A stretch of 64,000 nucleotides of DNA from Rhizobium johnstonii 3841 (lineage in GTDB: Bacteria; Pseudomonadota; Alphaproteobacteria; Rhizobiales; Rhizobiaceae), in contig NC_008381.1 in the NCBI RefSeq assembly GCF_000009265.1, positions 62,001-126,000 on the forward strand, written 5' to 3'. The position numbers and the translations under genes are program-made. Under the pieces are notes generated by a model. That model did no database searches. It was given only the letters and a program-made list of their open reading frames with translations, and was not told where the DNA came from. Below, one piece after another: positions 53,571 to 62,631 of the stretch. Numbering within the stretch: position 1 is the first letter of the stretch; each line of letters starts with the position of its first letter.

Positions 53571-53996
53571 ATGCCTACATCGCAGACCCCGGATATCCAA
53601 ACGTTGACCAACCAGATCAACGAGATGCTCGCCAAGTTCAACATGCCGGGCGTCGATCCGGCAGCACTTGTTAGGGAGCAGGCCAGGAATATCGAGGCCG
53701 TCGCGCAGGCCACGCAGGTTGCCAACAAAGGCGCCTACGGCGTCGTCGAAAAGCAGCTGGAATTGTTCCGCGCGGCTTCCTCACAGCTCCTGATGATGTT
53801 TGAGGATGCGGCCCTTGCCCCCAAGGAGCGCGGCGAACTGGCGAAACAGGCTTACGAGGTGGCGCTGATCGGCTCGCGCGAGATCACCAGCATGGCGGTC
53901 AAGGCCAGCGAGAACGCTTTCGCCATCACCCGCAAGCGGATGACCGAGATTTTCGAGCAGTTCCGCAAGGCCGCGACAATCGGAAAGGATACGTGA
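53571..53996 (+). CDS. phaP: Phasin (PHA granule protein)
   Basis: 141 residues starting MPTSQTPDIQTLTNQINEML with GAGGAG upstream. The amphipathic helices AKFNMPGVDPAALVREQARN, FRAASSQLLMMFEDAALAPK and EITSMAVKASENAFAITRKR are typical of the phasin-2 family that coats PHA granules. It lies 44 bp after the CoA-transferase gene and links the second operon to PHA storage. Length and composition are normal. Confidence 0.85.
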   Translation: MPTSQTPDIQTLTNQINEMLAKFNMPGVDPAALVREQARNIEAVAQATQVANKGAYGVVEKQLELFRAASSQLLMMFEDAALAPKERGELAKQAYEVALIGSREITSMAVKASENAFAITRKRMTEIFEQFRKAATIGKDT

Positions 53997-54097
53997 GGCC
54001 GGACCTGCCGAACGGAAAGCATAATTCGTGCGTGACAATCCTCCACCCGTCGAGGTGATGGGGAGCTGCGAATAACCTCCTAGGAGGGACAACGACA

Positions 54098-56062
54098 ATG
54101 AACGGAAACAAGCAGGCGGCGGGCGTCTATTCAGTTCCGAAGCAATGGGCCGAGCGCGCGTTCATCGATGCGCAGCGCTACGAGGCGATGTACGCGGCCT
54201 CGATCGCCAACCCGGAAGAGTTCTGGGGCGAACACGGCAAGCGCATCCACTGGATCAAGCCTTACAGCACCGTCAAGAACACTTCGTTCGAATCGGGCAA
54301 GGTCTCGATCAGGTGGTTCGAGGACGGCACCACCAACGTCTCCTACAATTGCATCGACCGGCATCTGACCGAGCGGGGCGACAAGTTCGCCATCATCTCG
54401 GTGGGGGACGACCCGAAGGATGACGCCCGCATTACCTATCGCGAACTGTACGCCCATGTCATGAAATGGGCGAATGTTTTGCGGTCGCAGGGCATCGGGA
54501 AGGGCGACAAGGTCACCGTATACCTGCCGATGATCCCCGAGCTCACCTATGCGATGCTCGCCTGCACGCGCATCGGCGCGATCCATTCGACGCTCTCCAC
54601 CAATTGCCCGCCCAAAGTCCTGGCAAGCTGCATCGCCGATGCGGCGAGCACCGTCGTGGTCACCGCCGACTCGGGCACGCGCGGTGGGCGCAAGTTGGAG
54701 CTGAAGGTCAAATTGGACGCTGCGCTGGACAAGCTTCCCGAGGTGGTGACAAGCGTCATCGTGGTCAAGCACACCGGCGCGCCGGTCAGCATGCTGAAAG
54801 GTCGCGACCACTATTATGACGAACTCGCCGAGACCGTCCCCGATCAATGCCCGCCAGAGGAGATGAAGGCGGAAGACCCGCTGTTCGTCCTCTATACGTC
54901 AGGTTCCACCGGCAAACCGAAGGGGGTGGTGCATACCACAGGCGGCTATCTCGTCTATACCGCCATGACGCACCAATATGTCTTCGACTACCGCGACGGC
55001 GACATCCACTGGTGCACTGCCGAAATTAGTTGGATCACCGGCCACAGCTACACTGTCTACGGGCCGCTCGCCAACGGTGCGACGACCCTCATCTTCGAGG
55101 GCACCCCAACCTACCCGAGCATGTCGCGATACTGGGACATCATCGACAAGCACAAGGTCAGCCTGTTCTACACCGCCCCCACGGCGATCCGCTCCTTGAT
55201 GGGATCGGGCGAGGATGCGGTGAAATCGAATTCGCTCGCCTCGCTCCGCCTCCTCGGTTCAGTCGGCGAGCCGATCGACCCGAAAACCTGGGACTGGTAT
55301 CACCGCGTCGTCGGCGGCGGGCGCTGCCCGATCGTCGACACCTGGTTTCAGACCGAGACCGGCGGCATCCTGATGACGCCGCTTCCCGGCGCCACCGAGC
55401 TGAAGCCAGGCTCCGTCGGCACCCCCTTCTTCGGCGTCAGGCCTGAGCTGGTCGATGCGGCGGGCAACGTGCTCGATGGCGTTGCAAACGGAAACCTGGT
55501 TATCGCTGACAGCTGGCCGGGCCAGATGCGCACGCTTTACCGCGACCACGAGCGCTTCGAGCAGGAATATTTCTCCATCTATCCAGACAAATATTTTACC
55601 GGCGACGGCGCCCGGCGCGATGCAGGCGGCCATTACTCGATCACGGGCCGCATCGACGACGTCATCAACGTCTCCGGCCACCGCATCGGCACGGCGGAAG
55701 TCGAATCCGCCCTGGTCGCCCACGCTAGCGTTTCGGAAGCCGCGGTGGTCGGCTATCCGCACGAGATCAAGGGGCAGGGCATCTACGCTTACGTAACCCT
55801 TATCGACGGCGAGGCTGCCTCTGACGAGCTGCGCAAGGAACTCGTTTCCTGGGTGCGCAAGGAGATAGGCCCGATCTTCACGATCGACAAGGTCCAGTTC
55901 GCGCAGGGCCTGCCGAAAACAACCTCGGGGAAAATCATTCGCCGCATCCTGCGCAAGATCGCTGAGGACAAATGCACCGAGTTCGGTGACACCTCGACGC
56001 TCTCTAACCCCGCCGTGGTCGATCACCTGATAGACAACCGGCTGAACCGGAAGGCTGCCTGA
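54098..56062 (+). CDS. acsA: Acetyl-CoA synthetase (AMP-forming)
   Basis: 654 residues, normal length. Motifs: LFVLYTSGSTGKPKGVVHTT (phosphate loop), DTWFQTETGGI (A5 motif), KYFTGDGARRDAGGHYSITG and RIDDVINVSGHRIGTAEVES (hinge and A8), PKTTSGKIIRRILRKIA (catalytic Lys). The enzyme makes acetyl-CoA from acetate and ATP, leaving AMP and pyrophosphate. AGGAGGGA precedes the start; the palindrome CCTCCTAGGAGG spans this site. Coupled with adenylate kinase, which recovers AMP. Confidence 0.93.
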   Translation: MNGNKQAAGVYSVPKQWAERAFIDAQRYEAMYAASIANPEEFWGEHGKRIHWIKPYSTVKNTSFESGKVSIRWFEDGTTNVSYNCIDRHLTERGDKFAIISVGDDPKDDARITYRELYAHVMKWANVLRSQGIGKGDKVTVYLPMIPELTYAMLACTRIGAIHSTLSTNCPPKVLASCIADAASTVVVTADSGTRGGRKLELKVKLDAALDKLPEVVTSVIVVKHTGAPVSMLKGRDHYYDELAETVPDQCPPEEMKAEDPLFVLYTSGSTGKPKGVVHTTGGYLVYTAMTHQYVFDYRDGDIHWCTAEISWITGHSYTVYGPLANGATTLIFEGTPTYPSMSRYWDIIDKHKVSLFYTAPTAIRSLMGSGEDAVKSNSLASLRLLGSVGEPIDPKTWDWYHRVVGGGRCPIVDTWFQTETGGILMTPLPGATELKPGSVGTPFFGVRPELVDAAGNVLDGVANGNLVIADSWPGQMRTLYRDHERFEQEYFSIYPDKYFTGDGARRDAGGHYSITGRIDDVINVSGHRIGTAEVESALVAHASVSEAAVVGYPHEIKGQGIYAYVTLIDGEAASDELRKELVSWVRKEIGPIFTIDKVQFAQGLPKTTSGKIIRRILRKIAEDKCTEFGDTSTLSNPAVVDHLIDNRLNRKAA

Positions 56063-56168
56063 CGACACGACAAGATGAAGACGTGGGTTCCGGCGCGTTA
56101 CCGCACCGGAGCCGACGGGACGATCAAGGGAAGGACAATTTGTGGCCAGACGTACGAGGGAGGGAACG

Positions 56169-56783
56169 ATGAGATTGATCATCCTTGGACCGCCGGGGGC
56201 GGGCAAGGGAACACAGGCAGCGCGCCTCGCCGAGCGGCTGGGCGTGCCACAACTGTCGACGGGAGATATGCTGCGCGCCGCGGTCACCAAGGGCTCGCCG
56301 GTTGGCCTTGCTGCGCGCGACCTCATAGCGCGGGGCGAATTGGTTGGCGACGACATCGTCGTCAATTGCGTCCTGGAACGCATCGCCGAGCCGGGCGCTG
56401 CGTCCGGCTTCATCCTCGACGGCTTTCCCCGCACGCTGGGACAGGCGCGGGCCCTCGACGAAGCGCTCGAAAAGGCACACCTCGGTCTGGATGCGGTGCT
56501 CGAACTGAAGGTCGACGAATCCGTGCTGCTAGACCGCATCATCTATCGGGCGCGCGAGGCCAAGGCCGCAGGCCTGCCGGTGCGCGCCGACGACAATCCG
56601 GAAGCGCTGAAAGTCAGGCTCGAGTCCTACCGGACGCAGACGCAGCCGCTCGCGGATCACTACCGCACCGCCGGGCTCCTACGCACCGTTAATGGGCTGA
56701 GGCCCGTCGATGAGGTTACGTCCAGCCTTTTTGCGGAATTGCGGCTCCAACCGAGAACGGCCGACCCGGGCTCTCTTGGGTGA
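56169..56783 (+). CDS. adk: Adenylate kinase (short form)
   Basis: 204 residues from the ATG at 56169 (GGGAGGG upstream): MRLIILGPPGAGKGTQAARL (P-loop), VPQLSTGDMLRAAV, GFILDGFPRTLGQARALDEA and a short lid region DRIIYRAREAKAAGLPVRAD without the zinc-binding Cys. It converts AMP plus ATP to two ADP. Placement directly after acsA suggests it removes AMP formed by acetate activation. A normal housekeeping copy surely exists elsewhere in the genome; this one is specific to the operon. Confidence 0.88.
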   Translation: MRLIILGPPGAGKGTQAARLAERLGVPQLSTGDMLRAAVTKGSPVGLAARDLIARGELVGDDIVVNCVLERIAEPGAASGFILDGFPRTLGQARALDEALEKAHLGLDAVLELKVDESVLLDRIIYRAREAKAAGLPVRADDNPEALKVRLESYRTQTQPLADHYRTAGLLRTVNGLRPVDEVTSSLFAELRLQPRTADPGSLG

Positions 56784-57498
56784 CTTTCGATGAGCGACGC
56801 AAATCGTCTTTAAAAACCTACGGCTGGCGTTTTAGCCTCCCTGCATTTCTTGTCAGAAGCCCGAGCCAAGTAAAGTTGTCTGTCATTTATAACACCCACC
56901 AGGAAACCCAGCAGGCGACATTGAACTGGTAACTGGGTTATCTGTCCGATACCCGGAAACTGAAATGCACCGGGGCGGCACGACGGACAGCGTGGCGCCG
57001 GGCCAGGGCTCTGGCCCACCCGGGATGCCCGGCCGACGGCATGAGAGGCGTTGTCGCGCCCGCGGCGCCATCTAACCGCACGCCGAGCCAGCAGGAAGTT
57101 GCTTAGATGGCCCAGGATGAGGCGATCCGGCAGGGAGTTGATCTGCGCGCTCATAGCTCCCAACGTTCTCTTTCTCCGTGGGGAGTGTCGAATTGGTTTC
57201 TCTTTCCCTGTGGCCACAACGCCTCAGTAGTAAGATTGACAGAGCGGCACCCGCCAAGCCGCCCGCTTTCCTCAGTCCGCAATGAATAGCTAACCCGCTG
57301 TTTAGGAGTTTAAATTCGAGGTGTGCACCTATGCGGGCGTCTTTCGATTTCATCCTTAGCAATGTCGGGAGTAAGCGATGCAGATAGTCTAACTACCATG
57401 GCGAGTACCGCCTCTCATCAGACGTAGAACACGGACGAGACGCCTCCGACTGCATCGGTGGGCGCACTCATGCGACACCTGAACGGGAAGCGGAGCCG
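56784..57498. other. Interval without a recognised gene
   Basis: Frames on the minus strand (56810-57217) are open but do not resemble a known protein, and their codon pattern is irregular. No terminator with a T-run is obvious after adk. Confidence 0.4.
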
Positions 57499-57969
57499 AT
57501 GCTCAGAAGACTCGTTGCAGCATGCCGGATTGTTTCTCTTTGCGTCGCCGTGGCGTTTGCCGCCAAAAGCGGCGTCGGCAACCTCGATCGCGGGGACACC
57601 AGACTTCTAATTTCGGAATGCAAGTTGCATGCATTACTGCGCACCCAATGCGCCTACGTGTTGGCTACAGCATTTCATGAGACTGGAGGCCTTATGATGC
57701 CGGTGCGAGAGACTTTCGCGACATCTGACGATCAGGCGATTGCCTGTCTTGACAGTGCATGGGCAAAGGGCAAACTGCCTTGGGTCACCTCCCCATATTG
57801 GCGTCAAGGCTGGTTTGGAAGAGGATACTCCCAACTCACGCACGAGAACAACTACCGCACGGTCAGCATCAAGCTCGGCATCGATCTCGTGTCCTTTCCA
57901 GCAAAAGCACTGATACCAGAAATTGCGGCGAAGGTGCTTGTCATGGGCTTGAAGGAAGGCTGGTTTACC
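57499..57969 (+). pseudogene. GH19-like lysozyme/chitinase gene, 5' part (cut by IS66)
   Basis: 157 codons. TQCAYVLATAFHETGGLMMP, VRETFATSDDQAIACLDSAW, and PYWRQGWFGRGYSQLTHENN followed by YRTVSIKLGIDLVSFPAKAL are characteristic of the GH19-like peptidoglycan hydrolases of phages and rhizobia; HETGG probably holds the catalytic Glu. The frame runs into the IS66 element at 57970 after KEGWFT. The missing end is at 60553-60705. An N-terminal hydrophobic stretch (IVSLCVAVAFA) may be a signal or holin-like anchor. Confidence 0.7.
57962..57969. repeat. IS66 target-site duplication, left copy
   Basis: GGTTTACC precedes the element and is repeated directly after it at 60545-60552. The 8-bp length is what IS66 elements generate. 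Confidence 0.9.
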
Positions 57970-58048
57970 GTAAGCGCGATTTTCCATGCACATTGACGTA
58001 GGCGGTATCTCTGAACCAGCCGCTTTCGCGAAGCGATATCCGGGTCTG

Positions 58049-59628
58049 TCAGGCAGCGGAGGCTTTGGAGAAGTTGAACGGCAGCAGGTCGCCGATGTCG
58101 GCGGCTTCTTCGCGCTGAGGCAACTCAGCAAGCACGTGGCGTAGCCAGGTGAGTGGGTCGACGCCACAGGCGCGGCAGGTCAGCATCAGACTGTAGATCA
58201 CGGCGCTGGCCCTGGCTCCGTCAGCGGTATCGCTGAACAGCCACGATTTTCTTCCGGTCGCAAAAACTCTGATGTCGCGTTCCAGAATGTTGTTATCGAT
58301 CGGCATCCTGCCGTCGCTGATGTAGCGCGTCAGGTAATCCCATTGGTTCAGGGTGTAGGACACGGCATCGCCTAGCTTGGTATCCGGCACGACCTTCGGC
58401 GCGATATTGTCGAGCCACGTCTTTAGGGCGATGAGGACAGGCAAGCTGTGCTGTTGCCGGAAACGACGAATGCAATCGGCCTGCGTTTCACCGGCGTCGG
58501 GCGTTTGGTCTCTTGCCTGCTTTTCGATACGGTAGAGCTGCTCGAAGAACCGGAGCGCCTGTTCCGGCGGTCCGCCTCCATTCTTCCGGGTTTTGAGAGC
58601 CTCGACGAAGCGCCGCCGGGAATGGGCCATGCATCCGACATGGGTTGCGCCATGCAATGTGCGCCATGCGGTGTATCCATCGGTCACCAATATGCCGCTA
58701 TAGTTACCGAGAAAGGTCTGCGGGTGGACCTGGCCGCGGCCCTGTTGATAGTCGAGAAGCACGATTGGCTCCTCACTATCGTCGCTGCTGCGATACGCCC
58801 ACATGTAAGATGTGCTGGTGGCTTCCTTGTCTTTTTCCTTCAAGACCTGAACTGTTGTCTCGTCACCATGAATGAGAGGCTGCGACTGAAGCCGCAATCT
58901 CAGCGCATCGTAGATGCGATGCAAATGCCTCTCGCTCGAACCGATCACCCAGTGCGCGAGAGCACCTCGGCTGATCGGTACGCCGGCCCGTTCGAACGTT
59001 TGCGCCACGCGGTAGAGCGGCGTGCCGTCGACATATTTGTGGACGAGTGCGAAGGCCAGCGTGGAGGCGGTGGCGATGCTGCCCGGCAATGGTTGCGGCG
59101 GCATCGGTGCGATCACGACAGGTGTGTTGATGCCGGTGCGGTCGCAATGGCGGCAGGCGTATTTGAACCGCACATTCTGCAGAACCTTAGCCTTGACCTC
59201 GATATTAAGCTGCTCGGTAATGGCCTCGCCCATGCGATGCATTTGACTGTCGCAGCAAGGGCAAACTTTCTGATCGTCGGGAAGGTCGTATTCGACACGC
59301 TCGCGGGGCAGGTCTTCTGGCAGAGGTCTGCGGCCCCGCTTTTTACCCGCGGCACTTTCGACTGCAGGCAGGCCTGTATCCGGGAGATCGGCGACGTCGT
59401 CGCCATGATCAGGATCATCCTCGTCTGCGGCCTCTTCGGCTTCGTTGAAGAGGCGATCGACGTGCTTTTCGCTGCGGGGTGCAAACCGATGCAGCCTTGC
59501 GAGTGCCAGTTCCTCTTCCAGCTTGACGACCTGCCGTGACAGCGCTTCCTTCTCGGCTTTGAGCGCAGCGATTTCAGCAGCAACTGCGCCATCAGCTCTG
59601 CAACGCTCGGTTCGCCGGTTCGGGTCAT
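58049..59628 (-). pseudogene. tnpC: IS66 transposase TnpC, frameshifted near the start
   Basis: The start MTRTGEPSVAELMAQLLL is followed, after a one-base loss at about 59575, by IAALKAEKEALSRQVVKLEE in the next frame. The rest is complete: CPCCDSQMHRMGEA (zinc-finger part), HGDETTVQVLKEKDKEATST (catalytic Asp), GYTAWRTLHGATHVGCMAHS, RRFVEALK, and DNNILERDIRVFATGRKSWL (Glu). One indel separates it from a working gene. Confidence 0.85.
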
Positions 59629-59680
59629 CCCAGTTTTGAATCTGAACCGCGTCGCCGCGTCAACAGATCAACACGCCACC

Positions 59681-60034
59681 TCAGCCAGCGATCTGATATT
59701 GCCGAACCGGATGGCGGATCATCGCATCGATATCAATGCCGTCGAGTATCCAGTGGAGCTGCTCGCTCGAGAGCGTTACCACCGCAGTCTCTCGGCGGGG
59801 CCAACGGAACCTGTCCTCCGTCAATTTCTTCAGGACCATGACAAAGCCCGACCGGTCAAAGAACAGCAGCTTCACCCTATCCCGACGGCGGTTGCAGAAG
59901 GCAAACACCGCCGGAGCAAACGGGTCCAGCGCCATCGTCTCCTGGACCAGGACCGCAAGGCTATTGATGCCTGCCCGAAAGTCGATCGGTTCGCGATGCA
60001 GGTAGACCTTGAGATCAGCGCCCAGTCTGAACAT
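59681..60034 (-). CDS. tnpB: IS66 accessory protein TnpB
   Basis: 117 residues: LKVYLHREPIDFRAGINSLA, FAFCNRRRDRVKLLFFDRSG, FVMVLKKLTEDRFRWPRR, and EQLHWILDGIDI. This is the classic IS66 Orf2 protein, intact. Its start overlaps the tnpA end by 20 bp. Confidence 0.9.
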   Translation of the reverse strand: MFRLGADLKVYLHREPIDFRAGINSLAVLVQETMALDPFAPAVFAFCNRRRDRVKLLFFDRSGFVMVLKKLTEDRFRWPRRETAVVTLSSEQLHWILDGIDIDAMIRHPVRQYQIAG

Positions 60035-60461
60035 GACCCAACGCTCCGATTATCGCCGTCAATCCGCTGAGATCATTGCACTCCAGCGTCAGTCTCACAC
60101 CATTGGGCAGGGACGCGCTCACCTTTGCTGGAGAGGAAAGCGGGCCGTTCCTGTCCATTCTCGGCAATCGCTCTTCGCGATCCGCGGCAGGCATCTCAAT
60201 GTCGAACTCCCTGCTCGGGGCGGCGACCTGAACGGGGATAAACGCAGATGTCGAAGACGGCGATAATGGATGGGCTTGGGTGTGCTTCCTGATCCATTTC
60301 CAAACGAGGTTCGCATTGACCCCGTGTTCTCGCGCTAGTTTCGATACCGATGCGCCGGGCTCAAGGCAGGCAGCAACAAGGCGATCCTTCGACCCTTGAT
60401 CGAAGCGGCGTCTTCCATTCAGACCGACCAGCCGTACCGCGAGTTTTTGACCTTCATCCAT
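60015..60461 (-). CDS. tnpA: IS66 accessory protein TnpA
   Basis: 148 residues starting MDEGQKLAVRLVGLNGRRRF. The helix-turn-helix (VAACLEPGASVSKLAREHGV, NANLVWKWIRKH) and the end LPNGVRLTLECNDLSGLTAI match IS66 Orf1 proteins. Intact. Confidence 0.85.
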   Translation of the reverse strand: MDEGQKLAVRLVGLNGRRRFDQGSKDRLVAACLEPGASVSKLAREHGVNANLVWKWIRKHTQAHPLSPSSTSAFIPVQVAAPSREFDIEMPAADREERLPRMDRNGPLSSPAKVSASLPNGVRLTLECNDLSGLTAIIGALGHVQTGR

Positions 60462-60544
60462 AACTTGGTGTCCACCTCTTTTAAGTGGACACCACATGCC
60501 AAAGCTCACTCAAATACAGAAGGTGCGGAGAAATTCGCGCTTAC

Positions 60545-60552
60545 GGTTTACC
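60545..60552. repeat. IS66 target-site duplication, right copy
   Basis: GGTTTACC, identical to 57962-57969. Confidence 0.9.
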
Positions 60553-60705
60553 GGCAAGAAACTCTCTGATTACATTAACCTTGGCACAACCAACTTCATC
60601 GGCGCTCGCCATGTTATCAATGGAACGGATCATGCGGGTAAGATCGCGAAATATGCCGTCGCGTACGACGCGACACTTGAGCAAGGCGGCTATAGTGTGA
60701 TGTAA
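60553..60705 (+). pseudogene. GH19-like lysozyme/chitinase gene, 3' part
   Basis: Continuing in the same frame as the left part after removal of IS66 and one target copy, the codons read GKKLSDYINLGTTNFIGARH and VINGTDHAGKIAKYAVAYDA, then TLEQGGYSVM and a stop. This is the expected end of the enzyme (ARRIINGTD-type motif). The joined protein would be 207 residues. Confidence 0.75.
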
Positions 60706-61034
60706 ACTACAGCAAAGGTCGCCGCTCCATAGCAGGAACTAACTACGGAAAGGAAATCGCTGGTCCCATTCCAGCGTAGTCGGGGCCAGGGCAATGACCT
60801 CGTTGATATGATCAGCTTCAGGCGGCAATGATGAAGAACAAAGAATGACCAGTATTTAGACCCGTGCTCCCAAGCCCGCGCGAATGTCTCAACGCAGCCT
60901 TGATAGAGCAGCCGTCGAAACCGCGGCTTACCGAAGTGGTTCACAATTTCGTATGCGGCGGTTGGGAGCATTAATCGACAGGACCAAAACCGTTCAGGTG
61001 TTCCATAAGTACCTAAGTGTTGTAGCCGCAAAGT
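60706..61034. other. Interval without a recognised gene
   Basis: No frame on either strand resembles a known family. Confidence 0.35.
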
Positions 61035-61215
61035 TGAAGTGTCCTGTTTCTGCAAAGTTGGAATGTCACTCTCCCCGGGTTTTGATGACGTGGGAGATTG
61101 CGGATGGGACTGATAGCGATGAGCGCGCGCGACCTGCAACGGATCGAGCGCCGGCCGGGCGACGATGGTGTCGGCGGCGCATGCGCAGCAGAGATGCACA
61201 GGCGCTGCCAATGAC
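61035..61215 (+). mobile_element. Left-end remnant of an insertion sequence (ISNCY/IS481-like)
   Basis: TGTCCTGTTTCTGCAAAGTT at about 61040 looks like a terminal repeat. From 61104 the codons MGLIAMSARDLQRIE are the usual start of transposases in this group; the frame is then lost. The remnant ends at the stop of livF. Confidence 0.5.
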
Positions 61216-61217
61216 GG

Positions 61218-61862
61218 TCAAATAGAAGTGATCTGGCCACGATCCATGCGATAAACCATATCGAGGCCCTTACCGGCGTGCCGAAGATCGGCGCCGGAAA
61301 GGAGGATGGAAAGACCAAGCGGCCGCAGGGATGCGACGACCTCGGAAATGCGCTTGGAAAGCGCGGGGGCGACGCCTTCGAATGGCTCGTCTAGCATTAA
61401 CAGCTGGGTGCCAGTCATGCGTGCGCGACCGATGGCCACGAGTTTCTGCTGGCCGCCTGAAAGCTGGAGGGCGCGGCGATGGCGGAAGTCCGCTGCCTCC
61501 GGAATGAGCGCATAGACATCGTCGAGCCGCTTCTGCGCATCTGTGACGCCAGCTGCCCATGCCGGAATAAGCAGGTTTTCCTCAACAGTCAGTTCGGGAA
61601 TAAGGCGCCTGTCTTCCGGCGCGAAGCCCATCTGGTGGTGCACGCGCAGATGCGGCGCCTCACGAGAAATGTCCTTCTTCTCATAATGTATCGAACCTGC
61701 CCGGAGTGGCAAGAGCCCCATTATCGCACGCATCAACGTGGTCTTACCGGCACCATTGCGTCCGACGATTCCGACCATCGAGTGGGCTTCGACCTTCATG
61801 GAAACGTCACGCAGAATAGGAACCCCGCCGATGGAGACGTTGATTGACTTCACCTCAAGCAT
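61218..61862 (-). CDS. livF: Branched-chain amino-acid-type ABC transporter ATPase LivF, C-terminus shortened
   Basis: 214 residues. Motifs: VGRNGAGKTTLMRAIMGLLP (Walker A), LQLSGGQQKLVAIGRARM (signature), LLMLDEPFEGVAPAL (Walker B). The H-loop, usually a His, reads LLSGADLRHAG. The ribosome site AGGAGG is perfect. Normal LivF proteins have about 20 more residues after DRGQI; here the gene ends at ITSI where the insertion-sequence remnant begins. The cassette may still work, as the lost tail is not catalytic. Starts 8 bp inside livG. Confidence 0.8.
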   Translation of the reverse strand: MLEVKSINVSIGGVPILRDVSMKVEAHSMVGIVGRNGAGKTTLMRAIMGLLPLRAGSIHYEKKDISREAPHLRVHHQMGFAPEDRRLIPELTVEENLLIPAWAAGVTDAQKRLDDVYALIPEAADFRHRRALQLSGGQQKLVAIGRARMTGTQLLMLDEPFEGVAPALSKRISEVVASLRPLGLSILLSGADLRHAGKGLDMVYRMDRGQITSI

Positions 61863-62631
61863 GGTTGTCCTCCTTGGGAACGCGATGTTCTTCACCAATG
61901 ATGAGTTCGCGCACTTGTCGGTCGCTGAGGACCGTTTCAGGAGGTCCATCAATCAGTACCCGGCCTTCGAAGAAAGCGAGCACGCGGTCGGAGTAGCGGC
62001 GAACGATCTCCATGTCGTGCTCGACGAAGAGCACGCTGACGCCTGCGACACGGGTCGCGTCAATAATGCGGTCCATGACCGAGAACTTTTCTTCGCTGGC
62101 GACGCCGCTCGTCGGCTCGTCCAGGAAAAGAACCTTCGGCTTGCCAACCATGGCAATTGCAATGTCGAGAAGCTTGCGGATGCCTTCGGGCATCGTGCCG
62201 GCAATCGAGTTGCGGAACGCTCCAAGTCCGAACACCTCGAGCGTCTCGTCAGCATGGATCGCGAGCTCATCGTCGGAAAGAATCGAAAAGCCCTTGGCGC
62301 CAACGCTACCCGTTGCGCTGTAAGCAAACATCAGGTTCTCAATCGCTGTCAGCGAGTTGAACAATTGCGGAATCTGAAAGGACCGGGCAACGCCGCGCCG
62401 AGTGATCTGACGAGGTGAAAGCCCTACGATTTCCTGTCCCTCGAGCAGGATCGAACCGGAGTCCGGGCCCAGATAGCCCGTAATCATATTGATGAACGTC
62501 GTCTTGCCGGCGCCGTTTGTGCCGATCAGACCCGAAATCGTTCCAGACATGATGTCGACATTCACGTCGTTTGCGGCAGTTACCGCGCCGAACCGCTTGA
62601 CGAGGCTCTTTGCTTCAATAATCGGCTTCAT
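61855..62631 (-). CDS. livG: Branched-chain amino-acid-type ABC transporter ATPase LivG
   Basis: 258 residues with IGTNGAGKTTFINMITGYLG (Walker A), ARSFQIPQLFNSLTAIENLM, GTMPEGIRKLLDIAIAMVGK (degenerate signature where LSGG is expected), and VLFLDEPTSGVASEEKFSVM (Walker B). VLFVEHDMEIV supplies the H-loop. The signature change (MPEGIRK) is unusual but occurs in some members. Overlaps livM by 4 bp. Confidence 0.85.
   Translation of the reverse strand: MKPIIEAKSLVKRFGAVTAANDVNVDIMSGTISGLIGTNGAGKTTFINMITGYLGPDSGSILLEGQEIVGLSPRQITRRGVARSFQIPQLFNSLTAIENLMFAYSATGSVGAKGFSILSDDELAIHADETLEVFGLGAFRNSIAGTMPEGIRKLLDIAIAMVGKPKVLFLDEPTSGVASEEKFSVMDRIIDATRVAGVSVLFVEHDMEIVRRYSDRVLAFFEGRVLIDGPPETVLSDRQVRELIIGEEHRVPKEDNHA

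Larger units (their letters stand above)
57970..60544 (-). mobile_element. IS66-family insertion sequence
   Basis: The ends are inverted repeats starting GTAAGCGCGA on each side (57970 and, inverted, 60544). The element is 2575 bp, has the standard tnpA-tnpB-tnpC order on the minus strand, and is flanked by the 8-bp duplication GGTTTACC. It interrupts the GH19-like gene. tnpC is frameshifted. Confidence 0.92.

Noticed and set aside
55259..56542. 427-codon minus-strand frame opposite acsA and adk
   Set aside because: Antisense shadow; composition is Ser/Arg/Pro-rich and spans two genes on the other strand.
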